This document shows positions 44,987 to 53,901 of a stretch of 64,000 nucleotides of DNA, in pieces (the first letter of the stretch is position 1; every line of letters starts with the position of its first letter). The notes below the pieces were generated by a model that was not told where the DNA came from, did not search any database, and worked only from the letters and a program-made list of their open reading frames with translations. Made by a program: the position numbers and the translations under genes. The stretch comes from Pseudomonadota bacterium (lineage in GTDB: Bacteria > Desulfobacterota > Binatia > Binatales > Binataceae). The stretch lies in contig JAJPHI010000009.1 of assembly GCA_021325355.1 (NCBI GenBank), positions 62,001-126,000 of the forward strand, in the 5' to 3' direction.

Positions 44987-45790
44987 GTGGACGCCGCTCT
45001 CCAGACTCGCGAGCCGCCCGGACCGCCGCCGATATATCGTTCGGCAGGCCGCCGGCTGCCGGAGGTCAGCGGGGTCTTTCACGGCCGCGAGCTGACGCGC
45101 AAGGAGCGCCGACTCGCCTGTGGTATCGAGGTAATCGACCGGCTGCTGGCCGGCGGTATCCTGCGCGGCCGGCTCAGCGAATTGGTCGGGGCGGTAAGCG
45201 GCGGCAAAACCTCGCTCGCGATGGCTTTTGCGGCTCAGGCGACGCAGCGCGAGGCCGCCGCCTGGATCGAAACCGGCAACAGCCTTGACCCGCTGAGCCT
45301 GACTGCCAGCGGGATCAATCCGGCGCGGATGCTCTGGGTGGCCTGTCCCGCGCCGTCACACGGACGCACGTTGCCGGCGCTCAAGGTGGCGGAATGGCTC
45401 CTCGGCGTCGGCGGCTTCGGGCTGGTGGTGCTGGATTTGGCCGGCGAACAGCGCCTGCTTCCGATCGGCGTATCGTTGCGGATCGCGCGCGCGGCCGAAG
45501 CGAGCGGCGCCGCGGTGATGGTGCTGGCCGAACGTCGCGTTTGTGGGGCGCCGGCGGCGCTCACGTTGAGCTTGACGGGGCGGCAGGCGCGGTTCAGCCG
45601 CAGCGCTCCCCAGGCACCGGCGCTGTTCGACGGTATCGAAGTCGAACTCACGGTGCGGCACAACAAGCTCGGGGGAGTGGGCGCCGGAGTGCGCTGGTCT
45701 GCGGTGACGGCATGGGATTCCCGGTCGGGGCGTGCGCGGCGGAGCGCGGCGGCCGCAGAACCCCGGCCTCTTGCCGTCGATGCGGGTTGA
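44987..45790 (+). CDS. imuA: ImuA-like RecA-fold protein of SOS mutagenesis
   Basis: 267 residues, GTG start. RecA-like ATPase core: LACGIEVIDRLLAGGILRGRL then a Walker A-like GAVSGGKTSLAMAF near residue 70, and a hydrophobic Walker B strand FGLVVLDLAG near residue 148. ImuA works with ImuB (and usually DnaE2) in error-prone translesion synthesis after DNA damage. The ImuB start is 3 bp after its stop. The Walker A and following sequence are better preserved than in many ImuA proteins. Assignment rests on the fold plus adjacency to imuB. Confidence 0.85.
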   Translation: MDAALQTREPPGPPPIYRSAGRRLPEVSGVFHGRELTRKERRLACGIEVIDRLLAGGILRGRLSELVGAVSGGKTSLAMAFAAQATQREAAAWIETGNSLDPLSLTASGINPARMLWVACPAPSHGRTLPALKVAEWLLGVGGFGLVVLDLAGEQRLLPIGVSLRIARAAEASGAAVMVLAERRVCGAPAALTLSLTGRQARFSRSAPQAPALFDGIEVELTVRHNKLGGVGAGVRWSAVTAWDSRSGRARRSAAAAEPRPLAVDAG

Positions 45791-45792
45791 GC

Positions 45793-47538
45793 ATGTACCG
45801 CGGCCGTTTTATTCCGGCGTCGGACGGAAGTCTCCCCGCGGCGGTCCAGCCGACGGAGTTGACGGCTGACGAGGCGGATGCGCGCAGGGCCGGCGGGCGA
45901 CGTATCGCCTGTGTCCTGATTGCCGATTTTCCGATAGCGGCGCTGGTGCGGACCAATCCGGAATGGCGCGAACGGCCGCTGGCCCTGACCCGCCAGGCGC
46001 GGCCGCGACCGGCGCGCGGCGGGACGGCGGCGACCTCCTCGAAGGAGCCGGCGGGGCAATGGACGCCGTATGGCGAATTGAGCCACGTGGCGCCGGTGGC
46101 AGCGGCAATGGGAGTGCGGGCGGGCATGACGATCGCGCAGGGCCGCGCGCTGCTGCCGGAGCTGATCGTGACCCATCCGTCGCCCGCCGCCGAGGAGGCC
46201 GCACGGGCCGCGCTTATCGATGTGGCCTGGTCGTTTTCGCCCGTGATCGAAGAACGTGCGCCGGGATGTGTCTGGATCGACCTGAGCGGCACGGAAGGGC
46301 TTTATCGTCAGGAGCCATACGCGGCGGCGACGGCGTTGGAGCAGCGGATCGCCGAAGCGATTGCACGGCGGGTGCGCGGGATTGGCCTGGAAGCGGCGGT
46401 CGGGATCGCGTCGAGTAAGGAGCTGGCTTACCTGGCGGCGCGCTGCGGCGGGTTGCGCCTGGTGGCGAACGGGCGGGAGCGGGAATTCCTCGACTGGATG
46501 CCGCTCGAACTGACCGAGCTGGGGACGGCATCCGGCGGATTGCCGGACTGGCTCAAGCGGATGGGGCTGCGACGGCTGGGCGATCTGGCGCGGCTCGATC
46601 CGCACGCGGTGGGCACGCGGATGGGCGCGGCGGGAGTGGCGCTCGCCCGGCTGGCGCGGGGGGAAGGATCGGCGCTAGTCAGGGCCCGGCCCCGACCCGA
46701 GGATTTTACGGAAGCGCTCGAGCTCGAATACGGGATCGAGCAACTCGAGGCCTTGACCTTCCTTCTGCGCGCGATGCTCGACCGGCTGTGCGCGCGTCTC
46801 GCCCTGCGCGGACTCGCGGTCGGCGGTTTGACGCTGGGACTGGGACTGGCGGATGGCGGGCGCGACGAACGGCGGATTACAGCAGCGGCGCCGACCACGG
46901 AAAGCGCGGCACTGCTCACGCTGCTGCGGTTGAACCTCGAAGCCCGCGGGCCCGCCGCGGCCGTCGAAACGCTTCGTTTGACGGCGGAAGCGCGTCAACC
47001 GCGTCCGCTGGTGAACGATCTGTTTCAGCCGCCGGCGCCGGCCGCGGATCGGCTGGGGGTGGTGATCGCGCGGATTGCGGCGCTCTGCGGTCCGGATCGG
47101 GTCGGCACGCTGCTGGCGGCGGACTCGTATCGACCGGAAGCGGTACGGGTGGGTGCGTTCGCACCGTCAGCCGCGGGCGCCGCGCCGCCGCAATCAACCC
47201 TGGCGGGCAAGACTCCGGCGGGCAAGCCGGACGTTGCGCCGATTGCGCTGCGAGCGGTGCGGCCGGCCGAAGAGGTCGAAGTGCTGTGCCTCGGTGAACG
47301 TCCGCAGTTCGTACGGGGAAAGCGCGTATGCGCGCGGGTGATATCGAGCGCCGGACCGTGGCGGCGGCAGGGCGAATGGTGGTCCGCCGCGACCGGGGAG
47401 GAGCAGGCAGGGCCGGTGGCGCGACCGGCGGCGTATGCGCGCGATTACTACGAACTGGCGCTGGCCGACGGCGGCGTTTACCGGGTGTATTACGATCATC
47501 AACGCGGACAGTGGTTCGTCGACGGCGTGTATGACTAG
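45793..47538 (+). CDS. imuB: ImuB, inactive Y-family polymerase-like protein
   Basis: 581 residues from ATG 45793 (MYRGRFIPASDG); the upstream open frame is the imuA shadow. Y-family palm/fingers region: RRIACVLIADFPIAALVR, AAAMGVRAGMTIAQGRALLPEL, WIDLSGTEGLY and GLEAAVGIASSKELAYLAAR. The catalytic acids of DinB-type polymerases are not conserved (no DE pair in WIDLSGT), as expected for ImuB, which acts as a clamp-binding adaptor. The C-terminus, RDYYELALADGGVYRVYYDH, is typical ImuB. No dnaE2 follows here. Confidence 0.9.
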   Translation: MYRGRFIPASDGSLPAAVQPTELTADEADARRAGGRRIACVLIADFPIAALVRTNPEWRERPLALTRQARPRPARGGTAATSSKEPAGQWTPYGELSHVAPVAAAMGVRAGMTIAQGRALLPELIVTHPSPAAEEAARAALIDVAWSFSPVIEERAPGCVWIDLSGTEGLYRQEPYAAATALEQRIAEAIARRVRGIGLEAAVGIASSKELAYLAARCGGLRLVANGREREFLDWMPLELTELGTASGGLPDWLKRMGLRRLGDLARLDPHAVGTRMGAAGVALARLARGEGSALVRARPRPEDFTEALELEYGIEQLEALTFLLRAMLDRLCARLALRGLAVGGLTLGLGLADGGRDERRITAAAPTTESAALLTLLRLNLEARGPAAAVETLRLTAEARQPRPLVNDLFQPPAPAADRLGVVIARIAALCGPDRVGTLLAADSYRPEAVRVGAFAPSAAGAAPPQSTLAGKTPAGKPDVAPIALRAVRPAEEVEVLCLGERPQFVRGKRVCARVISSAGPWRRQGEWWSAATGEEQAGPVARPAAYARDYYELALADGGVYRVYYDHQRGQWFVDGVYD

Positions 47539-47638
47539 CGGGACTTGGCGAGAAGGGCGGCGGCGATGGGGGCGAGGGATCAGCGCGGGCCCCTCCGGCG
47601 AGGCTGACTGCGGCGCGGCGGCGCGCTAGGAGTAACCG

Positions 47639-48844
47639 ATGCGCCTCAACTATCGGCAGTCTCTCGCGCCGCTCAAGCTGGTGATCGGCCTGATCGTGAT
47701 CATGGGGGTCGCGCGTGAACCGGCGAGCGGGAGTGGAGCGGCCGCCATGACCGATCCCAAGCCACCGCAGGTGAGTATCGATTTCCTCTTTCCGCCGAGC
47801 GTGCTTATCCAGGAAGGCAAGCCGCGGCTGGTTTATGAGATGCGCATCTCCAACTACGTGCCGCAGGCGTACACGTTGGAAGCGATCGCGGTGGAGGCCG
47901 GAAAAAAGCGGTTCCGTTACGACGGCGCGACGCTCCGTGAGATGACGCGATTTCTGGGCGCCAGGGAGCCCATCGCCAGCACGCTCGCTTTGGCCCCGGG
48001 ACAGAGCGCGATCGTTTTCTTTACGCTCACGTTTGACGACCGCGCGGAGGTGCCGGCCGCGTTGGAACATACGCTGCATTTCCGGGCGCCGGACCAGACG
48101 CTGCACGCGCTCGTACCGGCGCCGCTGACGGTCGGACAGCAGCCGCCGGTGGTGGTCGCTCCGCCGCTGCGCGGCGGTGACTGGATCGCGGGCGACGCGA
48201 CCCACAACGGCCCCGACGCGGCCCATCGGCGGACGATTCTGCTGGCCGCGGGCCGGCCGTGGCTCGCGCAGAGATATGCGATCGATTGGGTGAAGTATCG
48301 GCTGGTGGGCGGCGAGGCGACGACCTGGTCGGGACCGGAGGATCAGAACGCGAGCTATTTCTGCTACAACGCGCCGATCTACAGCGTGGCCGACGGCACG
48401 GTGGTGGCGGCGATGGACGGGGTGCCGGAAAATGTGCCGCATTCGGGGAAATATGCAGTGGAGATCAACTTTATCAATGCCGGCGGCAATTACGTGGTGG
48501 TCGATATCGGCGCGAATCGCTACGTGTTCTATGCGCACATGCGACCGGGGTCGGTGGCGGTGAAGGTTGGCGACCATGTGACGACGGGTCAGTTGATCGG
48601 CCATATCGGCAATACCGGCAGCTCGACCGAGCCGCATCTGCATATGCATATCGTCGACCATCCGTCGTTTCTCGCCGGCCAGGGGATCCCGTATGAATTC
48701 GATCGCTTCCGGGCGAGCGGCGCGCCGGAGGTTATCGCGCGGCCGCGCGATCAGATGGCCTTTCGCAACTTCGGCGCCCTCGCGCCGGCGCAGGATGATT
48801 ATCCGGCCAACAATGCCGCGGTGACCTTCCCTGAGTCGCCCTAG
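47639..48844 (+). CDS. M23-family (LytM-like) peptidase or homologue
   Basis: 401 residues with an N-terminal hydrophobic export segment (LKLVIGLIVIMGVA). Residues ~30-180 form a beta-rich domain. The C-terminal LytM region has IYSVADGTVVAAMDG, YVFYAHMRPGSVAVKVGDHV and the zinc motif HLHMH near residue 338. The classical first-ligand HxxxD is not next to that; a HRR ... AIDW pair around residues 200-222 may supply it, as in a soil-bacterial subgroup. Probable envelope endopeptidase; activity not certain. 100 bp after imuB. Confidence 0.82.
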   Translation: MRLNYRQSLAPLKLVIGLIVIMGVAREPASGSGAAAMTDPKPPQVSIDFLFPPSVLIQEGKPRLVYEMRISNYVPQAYTLEAIAVEAGKKRFRYDGATLREMTRFLGAREPIASTLALAPGQSAIVFFTLTFDDRAEVPAALEHTLHFRAPDQTLHALVPAPLTVGQQPPVVVAPPLRGGDWIAGDATHNGPDAAHRRTILLAAGRPWLAQRYAIDWVKYRLVGGEATTWSGPEDQNASYFCYNAPIYSVADGTVVAAMDGVPENVPHSGKYAVEINFINAGGNYVVVDIGANRYVFYAHMRPGSVAVKVGDHVTTGQLIGHIGNTGSSTEPHLHMHIVDHPSFLAGQGIPYEFDRFRASGAPEVIARPRDQMAFRNFGALAPAQDDYPANNAAVTFPESP

Positions 48845-48859
48845 AAGGGAGCGCAGCGC

Positions 48860-49417
48860 ATGGACGCGGAAGCGGAGCGGATCGAGCGGCGGTTGAACGT
48901 CGATTTTCTGATGTCGGTATGCGCGCTGCTGATCAGCGCCGTGGTCTGCGCGACGGCGGTCTATCAGCTACGCAATGCGTCGCTGATGATGGCGGCGCAG
49001 ACCTGGCCCTACGTCACCGCGGGCTGGCAGTACGACAATGACGAGGCGGGGATCGTGATCATCAACGACGGTCAGGGTCCGGCGATTGTTCATGCGGTGA
49101 GTCTCGCGATCGACGGCGAGCCGCAGCATGACGTGGTCAGCGCGCTGCGTCGGTTGATCAGCGGGCAGGCGGGCCAGGTGCAGGTCGACGCGATCGGCCA
49201 TGGGAGCGTGATTCGCCCGGGGCAGACGATGCGCCTGCTGATGGTGCGCGGGGCGCAGTGGAACACGCAACTGCGGGCCGCGCGCAAGCGGATCCGAGTG
49301 GGCCTCTGTTACTGCTCGGTGCTCGATCGCTGCTGGACAACCACGCTCGATAGTCTGCCGACCGCCGTGGACCATTGCACTGAACGCGACAGTCTCGCGG
49401 TGCCGGAACCCGATTAG
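48860..49417 (+). CDS. Small membrane-anchored protein of unknown function
   Basis: 185 residues, not recognised. One transmembrane helix near residues 18-36 (LMSVCALLISAVVCATAVY), with the remainder probably extracytoplasmic and beta-rich (VTAGWQYDNDEAGIVIINDGQ). It contains several cysteines in the C-terminal part (GLCYCSVLDRCW). It begins 15 bp after the M23 gene on the same strand and is likely co-transcribed with it. Confidence 0.7.
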   Translation: MDAEAERIERRLNVDFLMSVCALLISAVVCATAVYQLRNASLMMAAQTWPYVTAGWQYDNDEAGIVIINDGQGPAIVHAVSLAIDGEPQHDVVSALRRLISGQAGQVQVDAIGHGSVIRPGQTMRLLMVRGAQWNTQLRAARKRIRVGLCYCSVLDRCWTTTLDSLPTAVDHCTERDSLAVPEPD

Positions 49418-49516
49418 GACAGCGACGGCGCGGGCGGTGGCCGGCGGCGCGCTGCCGCGCTGCAAGCGGACGCCGGCGGCGCGCCTCGGCTGGAGCTCAG
49501 GCGTGGCGGTGGAGAT

Positions 49517-50245
49517 TCACTCGATATCGTCGCCGGAATCGGCTGCGGGCGGGGCTGCGGGCGCGGCCGCGGCGGAGGGTTGGACGGCGGTCGGTGTGGC
49601 CGTCGGCGTCGGTGGCGGCGGCGTGTTGTAGAGGCCGAGGTCCTGGATGATCTCGACGGCGTGAAGCGAAGGATCGACGTTGGGATAGACCTTCACGATG
49701 GTGCCGTTTTCGTCGATCACGTAAGTGACGCGGCGGTCGAGGCCGAGAATCGGGATGCCGTTGGCGACGCCGTAAGCGCGGGCAATCTTCTTGTCGGGAT
49801 CGGCCAGCAGGGGGAAGGGCAGTTGATATTTGCGGGCGAAGCCGCGATGAGAATCGGCCGAATCAACGCTGCATCCGAGCAGCACGATGCCCCATTGCTG
49901 AAAGCGGGCGTAACCGTCGCGGAAGGCGCACGCTTCCCGGGTGCATCCGGGGGTGCCGTCCTTGGGATAGAAATAGAGCACGACCTTCCGCCCGTGGTAG
50001 TCGCTCAGGCGGACGGGAGTGACCTGATCACCGAGGACGGCGTCGGTGGCGAATTCGGGCGCGGTATCGCCGACCTTAAGGAGTTCGGCGCGGGCGAGTT
50101 TCGGGAACAGTAAAGCGAGCAGCATCGTGGTCAGTACGGCCGTGAGGCCGGCGTGAACGGCGCCGCGGCGCGCGGCGCGCGGTCGGTCAGGTGGCGCGCA
50201 AGGCGCCATCCGAGGAGCGGGAACAGTGGGCGCCGCAGGCGGCAT
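49517..50245 (-). CDS. Exported Bcp/PrxQ-type peroxiredoxin
   Basis: 242 residues from ATG 50245. N-terminal anchor or signal (AGLTAVLTTMLLALLFPKLARA), then a BCP-type thioredoxin fold: LKVGDTAPEFATDAV, and the peroxidatic/resolving Cys pair in DGTPGCTREACAFRD (TPGCT Cys plus the Cys five residues later). The C-terminus is an unusual Pro/Thr/Ala-rich tail of about 40 residues. It reduces peroxides, probably in the periplasm. Its start is 5 bp past the ilvE stop, so the two share a transcript. Confidence 0.9.
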   Translation of the reverse strand: MPPAAPTVPAPRMAPCAPPDRPRAARRGAVHAGLTAVLTTMLLALLFPKLARAELLKVGDTAPEFATDAVLGDQVTPVRLSDYHGRKVVLYFYPKDGTPGCTREACAFRDGYARFQQWGIVLLGCSVDSADSHRGFARKYQLPFPLLADPDKKIARAYGVANGIPILGLDRRVTYVIDENGTIVKVYPNVDPSLHAVEIIQDLGLYNTPPPPTPTATPTAVQPSAAAAPAAPPAADSGDDIE

Positions 50246-50249
50246 CGGG

Positions 50250-51176
50250 TCATACGTAGTGGAGCCAGCTTGAATAACGCGCGTCACGACCGTGAAGGGC
50301 GGCCTGGAAGACCTCGATGATATTGCGGGTGATCGGACCGGGGCGCCCGGCACCGATCCGGCGATCGTCGAGTTCGCGCACCGGAGTGACTTCGGCGGCG
50401 GTGCCGGTCATGAAGGCCTCGTCGGCGATATAGACGGCGTCGCGCGGGAAGAATTGTTCGACCACGGGAATCTGCAGGTCGCGCAGGATTTTGATGACGG
50501 CGTCGCGGGTGATGCCGGGGAGACTCGAGGTGACGGGCGGCGTCTTCACCACGCCGTCGCGAACGATAAAGAAATTTTCGCCGCTGCCTTCGGCGACGAA
50601 GCCGTTGACGTCGAGCAGCAGCGCCTCATCGTAGCCGAGCTTGCGGGCTTCGGTGCCGGCGAGCGCCGAGTTGACATAAGGGGCGGAGAGCTTGGCGTAG
50701 GCGGGCAGCGAATTGTGATGATAGCGAACGAAGGACGAGGTCTTGAGGCGCACGCCTTTGGCCAGGCCGTCCTCGCCGAGATAGGCGCCCCAGGGCCATA
50801 CGGCGATGGCGACGCGGACCTTGTTATCGCGCGCCGAGACGCCCATCTGGCCTTCGCCGTAAAAGGCGATTGGGCGGATATAGCACTCCTGCAGGCGGTT
50901 GACGCGGACGGTGTCGGCGCAGGCCTTGACCAGCTCCTCCTGGGAGAACGGGATGGTCATCTCGACGATATGCGCGGAGTCGAGCATCCGGCGGATATGC
51001 TCGTTGGCGCGGAAGATCGCTGAGCGACCGTCGTCGCACTTATAGCAGCGCATCCCTTCGAAGACGGCCATGCCGTAATGCAGGCTATGGGTGAGGACGT
51101 GGACGCGGGCTTCGTCCCACGGAATCAGACCACCGTCCATCCAGATTTTATCGGTACGTAAGCCGTCGGATGCCAC
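50250..51176 (-). CDS. ilvE: Branched-chain amino-acid aminotransferase
   Basis: 308 residues, typical for the class IV family. Reversible transamination of Leu, Ile and Val with 2-oxoglutarate, PLP-dependent. Motifs: IWMDGGLIPWDEARVHVLTHS, HYGMAVFEGMRCYKC, the PLP-Lys region SLPAYAKLSAPYVNSALAG, and EGSGENFFIVRDGV. The phosphate-binding SSLPGITRDAVI is also present. Upstream of the peroxiredoxin gene. Confidence 0.95.
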   Translation of the reverse strand: MASDGLRTDKIWMDGGLIPWDEARVHVLTHSLHYGMAVFEGMRCYKCDDGRSAIFRANEHIRRMLDSAHIVEMTIPFSQEELVKACADTVRVNRLQECYIRPIAFYGEGQMGVSARDNKVRVAIAVWPWGAYLGEDGLAKGVRLKTSSFVRYHHNSLPAYAKLSAPYVNSALAGTEARKLGYDEALLLDVNGFVAEGSGENFFIVRDGVVKTPPVTSSLPGITRDAVIKILRDLQIPVVEQFFPRDAVYIADEAFMTGTAAEVTPVRELDDRRIGAGRPGPITRNIIEVFQAALHGRDARYSSWLHYV

Positions 51177-51276
51177 AATTTCCTCGCGGTATGGTTGCGG
51201 CCGATCAAGCTTGGGCGGATGCGGCGCGCAGATGTGTATGCATTCTTAGTGAAAGCCCGCGGCAGCGACAAGCGCT

Positions 51277-52635
51277 TCACTCGGTGGCGTTGGGATCGGG
51301 CGCGGTGAGGCCGCGTGACTCTTCGGCGAGGGTCGGGAGCGGCGCGGCGGCGAGCGGCGCGGCAGCGAGCGGTGGGGGCGCCATCGCGGGATCGCCGCCG
51401 TTGTGCGGTAGCGACGTGGCAAGCGCGGTCGGCGTCGGACGGCGGCGGCGGCCGGAACGGCGACGGCGGCGGCGCAGGGAGGCTTTCGGCGGGGCCGGGG
51501 GCGCGGCAAGAAACTGATCGAGCTCTGCGGGGTCATCGCCGATCGTCGGCGCGACCAATTCGAAGAGGCGGCGGGCGTCGTTGAAGTAGGGGCGCGTGGC
51601 CAGCCGTCGCAGATTGCGCGCGCGGGTGACGATCAGCGTGAGCGCTTCGAGCAGCACGCGCATCTGATCGGTTTCGGCGCGCGAGAAACCGCGTTGGCGG
51701 AGCGCGTCAACCAGGGCGAAGCGGTCGCCGGGGTTGGCCGCGCGCTGCTGCGCGAGATGAAGATCGGCATAGAGGCAGGCCAGGATGAGCGGGCGCGGGG
51801 GGTCGATGCCGCGGGCAATCAAGGCGCCCAGCCGTGTGAGATTGGCTACGGACGGCGCGGTTTCGAGGTCCGGGGCGGCAGCGAGATGGGCGGCGAGCAA
51901 CGGCAGCAGCAGTTCGAGCAGGCCGAGACGCTGCAGCAGCATCAGGGCGAGGTCGGCGTCGGGCAGGGTCAGGGTGCGAAAGGTCTCTTCGACGAGGCGT
52001 GGAGTGGAAGCCTTGAGCAAATCGCGGCGATGGCGCTCGATAGCGGCGAGGGTCGCCGGTTCGATCTCGAGGCCGAGTTTAACCGCGAAGCGCACGGCGC
52101 GGATCATCCGCACCGGATCCTCGCGCATCCGGAGCTCGGGGTCGCCGATCGTGCGAATCAGCCGCGCCTTGATATCGGCCGCGCCGTTGACGTAGTCGAT
52201 GACGCGGAAGGTTGCCGGATCGTAGAAGAGGGCGTTGATGGTGAAATCGCGGCGGAAGGCGTCTTCCTCGGGCGTGCCGAAGGTATTGTCGTGACGGATG
52301 AGCGGATCGTCGTCGAGGGTAAGCTGTTCGGCCTGGCGGCGAAAGGTGGCAACCTCGATGTTCTGCTGGCGGAAAAAGACATGCACGAGGCGGAAACGGC
52401 GGCCGATCATGCGGGAATTGCGGAACAGTTCGCGCACCTGATGGGGATGGGCCGAGGTGGCGACGTCGAAGTCCTTGGGCCGCCCGCCCATCATGAGGTC
52501 GCGAACGCCACCGCCGACGAGATAGGCGATATGGCCGGCGCCGATTAAGCGGTAGAGAACCTTGAGGACGTTGGGATCGATATCGCGGCGGGAGACCGGA
52601 TGCTCGGCGCGTTCGAGGATAACTGGGGTCACCAT
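51277..52635 (-). CDS. pcnB: Poly(A) polymerase / polynucleotide adenylyltransferase
   Basis: About 452 residues from ATG 52635 (a GTG just upstream is possible). Class II nucleotidyltransferase head: AYLVGGGVRDLMMGGRPKDF, with the catalytic DxD in KDFDVATSAH, then RRFRLVHVFFRQQNIEVATF, typical of PcnB rather than CCA-adding enzymes. The N-terminal VSRRDIDPNVLKVLYRLIGAG also fits PcnB. It adds poly(A) to RNA 3' ends to mark them for decay. The last ~80 residues are an Arg/Ala/Pro-rich tail. Confidence 0.9.
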   Translation of the reverse strand: MVTPVILERAEHPVSRRDIDPNVLKVLYRLIGAGHIAYLVGGGVRDLMMGGRPKDFDVATSAHPHQVRELFRNSRMIGRRFRLVHVFFRQQNIEVATFRRQAEQLTLDDDPLIRHDNTFGTPEEDAFRRDFTINALFYDPATFRVIDYVNGAADIKARLIRTIGDPELRMREDPVRMIRAVRFAVKLGLEIEPATLAAIERHRRDLLKASTPRLVEETFRTLTLPDADLALMLLQRLGLLELLLPLLAAHLAAAPDLETAPSVANLTRLGALIARGIDPPRPLILACLYADLHLAQQRAANPGDRFALVDALRQRGFSRAETDQMRVLLEALTLIVTRARNLRRLATRPYFNDARRLFELVAPTIGDDPAELDQFLAAPPAPPKASLRRRRRRSGRRRRPTPTALATSLPHNGGDPAMAPPPLAAAPLAAAPLPTLAEESRGLTAPDPNATE

Positions 52636-52726
52636 CACGACCTGAGTCCGCGAATGACTATGGCGACTCTAGCATGCGCGCGGGGCAAGTTCATCGCTTG
52701 GAGATGAGGCACGCTGTCGACGGCAA

Positions 52727-52749
52727 TTAAGCAGCTATTGTATGCTTAA
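52727..52749. repeat. Inverted repeat TTAAGCA / TGCTTAA
   Basis: Perfect 7-bp arms with a 9-base spacer in the 246-bp gap between divergent pcnB and the DHH phosphoesterase gene, in an AT-rich stretch. Good geometry for a dimeric repressor or activator; nothing else gene-like is in the gap. Confidence 0.45.
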
Positions 52750-52881
52750 GCGATTTATTTGCACTGCCAACAGGTCATGCTATCGGCACCGTCAGATCGG
52801 ACGGGGCGTCGCAAACGTCGCGGGAGGGCGTGCGGAACGGCGGTAATCGTGCCGTCAGAGGGAGCTTGCTAGAATCGTCGG

Positions 52882-53853
52882 ATGATCAAGAGCGATGGTC
52901 GCACGATAAATGTCGTCAGCCACGGTCCCTCGTGCCTCGACGGGGTGATGGCGGCGGCGGCGGTGCGCCGGTTTCATCCGGGGGACCGCGTGCATACGGT
53001 GCTGGCGGCCAATGGCGACAGTGATCGGGTGATCCAGGGGGTGCAGCCGCGGGCCAACGGCAGGATCGACGAGTTATGGATAACGGATTTATCGTGGACA
53101 GCGACGGCGACGCGGGACCATCTGATCCGGATGGCGGAGAGCGGCACGGCGATCTTCTGGATCGACCACCATCGCACGGTGTTGTCACGGCGCGACGCAC
53201 CGGAATATCAGGCGACTTTCGCGGGACGGGTGCTGAGTGAGAAATTTTCGGCGGCGAAGCTCACCTATCATTTCCTGATGCAGCGGGCGCAGGCCGCGCA
53301 CGATGAGGAGGCGCTGCGCGCGGGGCGGAATTTTGCCGCCTTCGCGGATCTGGCCGACGATCACGATCGCTGGATTCATGCGATCCCGGAATCGGAAGAC
53401 TGGGCGCTGGCGGTGCAGACCCTCGGCGGGATCGAATCGTATCGCGACATTATCCAACTGGACGAGCCGGTGATGACGCGCCGGCTGCGGGCGGCGCTGG
53501 AGGAAGGGCGGTCGGCGATGGCGCGCAGTCTCGAGATTGCGCGGAGCACGCTCGTCGAGCGTTCGCTGGGCAACGGACTGAGTGTGTGCAGCGCGTGCTG
53601 CATGGGCTACAGCAGCGAGGTGGCGGCGAAGCTCTACGCCGAACGCCGGCAGACGGTGGTGGCGCTGTTCGATTTGCGAAGTCTTGGGGTGAGTCTGCGG
53701 CGCAGCGCCGATTGTGAAGTGGATCTTTCGGAACTGGCGCGGCATTTCGGCGGCGGCGGGCATGCGGCGGCGGCGGGTTTTTCCGTCGCCGAGGTGAAGC
53801 GGGCGCCGGCCGAACGGCTGGTCGAACTGCTCGGTCATCACCTGATTGATTAG
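52882..53853 (+). CDS. DHH/DHHA1-family phosphoesterase
   Basis: 323 residues. N-terminal metal-site strand VVSHGPSCLDGVMAA, the DHH motif in FWIDHHRTVL, and a C-terminal DHHA1 domain ending RHFGGGGHAAAAGF. The family includes RecJ-like nucleases, oligoribonuclease NrnA and c-di-AMP phosphodiesterases. Length and lack of RecJ domains favour an NrnA-like or nucleotide-dimer role. An Asp in place of the first-motif DxD residues should be checked. Possibly co-transcribed with the TRIC gene 48 bp downstream. Confidence 0.87.
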   Translation: MIKSDGRTINVVSHGPSCLDGVMAAAAVRRFHPGDRVHTVLAANGDSDRVIQGVQPRANGRIDELWITDLSWTATATRDHLIRMAESGTAIFWIDHHRTVLSRRDAPEYQATFAGRVLSEKFSAAKLTYHFLMQRAQAAHDEEALRAGRNFAAFADLADDHDRWIHAIPESEDWALAVQTLGGIESYRDIIQLDEPVMTRRLRAALEEGRSAMARSLEIARSTLVERSLGNGLSVCSACCMGYSSEVAAKLYAERRQTVVALFDLRSLGVSLRRSADCEVDLSELARHFGGGGHAAAAGFSVAEVKRAPAERLVELLGHHLID

Positions 53854-53901
53854 GAGCCCGGCGATTACTGCGGAGCCAAGGGGCGGGCGCGGCGCTCGCG
53901 G

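Noticed and set aside
46916-48661. Minus-strand 581-residue Arg/Pro-rich frame
   Set aside because: It spans the opposite strand of imuB and the M23 gene, both clearly recognisable.
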